15,089 bases of DNA from NCBI GenBank assembly GCA_947377425.1, contig CANCFZ010000031.1:1-15089 (forward strand). The letters are read 5' to 3'. A program made the position numbers and the translations under genes. The notes under the pieces were generated by a model, which saw only the letters and a program-made list of their open reading frames with translations, searched no databases and was not told the origin of the DNA. Within the stretch, counting starts at the first letter, position 1; the number at the start of each line of letters is the position of its first letter. Positions 14,401 through 15,089 of the stretch are shown here, in pieces. Origin of the DNA: Flavobacteriaceae bacterium (lineage in GTDB: Bacteria; Bacteroidota; Bacteroidia; Flavobacteriales; Flavobacteriaceae).

Positions 14401-14451
14401 ACGACAATTTTTATTAATTCAATACTAATTATCGATTAAAAACAATAAACT

Positions 14452-15089
14452 ATGAAAATAATTCAAAAAATTACGCTTTTATCACTAGTTACTCTTAGCG
14501 TGATAAGTTGTAATAAAAAAGAAATAGCGACTGTTGACCCTTTACTTACCAACAGAGATACCACAATTAATCCATCGGATAACTTTTTTCAATATGCTAA
14601 TAATGGGTGGTTCAAACAACATCCAATTCCATCATCTGAAAAAAGTAATGGTATTTTTCGTATGATTCAAGATACTATTAACAATCAAATTAAATCCATT
14701 TGTATTAAATCGGCAGAAGCCAATGCCGATAAAGGAAGTAACAAACAAAAAATCGGTGATTTCTATGCTTCTGGAATGGATTCTATAACAATTGATAAAG
14801 CAGGAATTGCACCATTGAAAAGCGAAATTGCCAAAATTGACGGAGTTAATGATTTGCCAAGTCTGCTTCAAACTATTGCTCATTTACATACCGTTCAAGC
14901 CTCGCCAGCATTTGGATTTTATGTTAGTCAAGATGATAAAATCAGTTCTAAAAATGCGTTGTTTTTATCTCAAGGTGGTTTAGGTCTTGGACAACGTGAT
15001 TATTATTTTGAAAACGATGATAACACTAAAAAAATCAGAAGTGAATATTCAAAGCATGTGGCTAGAATATTTGAACTAACTGGTGAAAA
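14452..15089 (+). CDS. M13 family metallopeptidase lipoprotein, 3' end beyond the window
   Basis: The reading frame is open from ATG 14452 to the window end, giving the first 212 residues of a protein that in this family is about 680 long. The N-terminus is a lipoprotein signal: basic MKIIQK, a hydrophobic stretch, and the lipobox VISC with C20 as the lipidated residue, followed by NKKE. So the mature protein sits in the cell envelope, in either the inner or the outer membrane. The segment PSDNFFQYANNGWFKQHPIP is typical of the neprilysin/PepO N-terminal domain, as are DFYASGMD and GLGQRDYYF. The zinc site HExxH and the downstream glutamate lie beyond the window, so catalytic competence cannot be checked. 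It is divergent from porX. Confidence 0.9.
   Translation, partial: MKIIQKITLLSLVTLSVISCNKKEIATVDPLLTNRDTTINPSDNFFQYANNGWFKQHPIPSSEKSNGIFRMIQDTINNQIKSICIKSAEANADKGSNKQKIGDFYASGMDSITIDKAGIAPLKSEIAKIDGVNDLPSLLQTIAHLHTVQASPAFGFYVSQDDKISSKNALFLSQGGLGLGQRDYYFENDDNTKKIRSEYSKHVARIFELTGE

Noticed and set aside
14632..14883. An 83-residue minus-strand frame opposite the M13 gene
   Set aside because: It is antisense to clear M13 sequence and resembles nothing I know.

Overview
The window looks like chromosomal core DNA of a member of Flavobacteriaceae, probably Flavobacterium or a close relative. The evidence is a very AT-rich base composition, promoters of the Bacteroidetes type (TTG, then 17-23 nt, then TAnnTTTG) in front of several genes, start codons without Shine-Dalgarno sequences, and porX, a regulator of the type IX secretion system found only in Bacteroidetes. 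I see no insertion sequence, phage, CRISPR array, rRNA or tRNA.

Left part (1-2443). The left flank holds a strong intrinsic terminator on the minus strand behind a possible small RNA, and two period-7 repeats, one of which touches the prfB stop codon. prfB (release factor 2, minus strand) is intact only if read through a classical programmed +1 frameshift at an in-frame TGA. A threonine aldolase gene is transcribed away from it, and their promoters overlap.

Signalling block (2611-5840, plus strand). A cytosolic histidine kinase with about four PAS domains is followed one base later by a single-domain response regulator. After a terminator-like hairpin and a possible new promoter comes a second regulator, about 61% identical to the first. 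This looks like a kinase with a duplicated output.

Middle (5853-9574). This part holds ybaB (minus), oligopeptidase B (plus) and a cystathionine beta-synthase type PLP enzyme (plus). A bidirectional terminator ends it.

Right part (9573-15089). The minus strand reads porX, tsaE, an alanine-dehydrogenase-family gene, then a two-gene unit of small membrane proteins (DUF4258-like and DUF3592-like) with its own good promoter. Diverging from porX is the start of an M13 metallopeptidase lipoprotein gene, cut by the window end.

Most genes here are ordinary housekeeping genes. The points I would look at again are the small RNA/terminator locus, the prfB frameshift site in a lineage whose ribosomes hide the anti-Shine-Dalgarno, the duplicated response regulators, the Gln in place of the usual catalytic His in the Ald protein, and the membrane-anchored DUF4258/DUF3592 pair.
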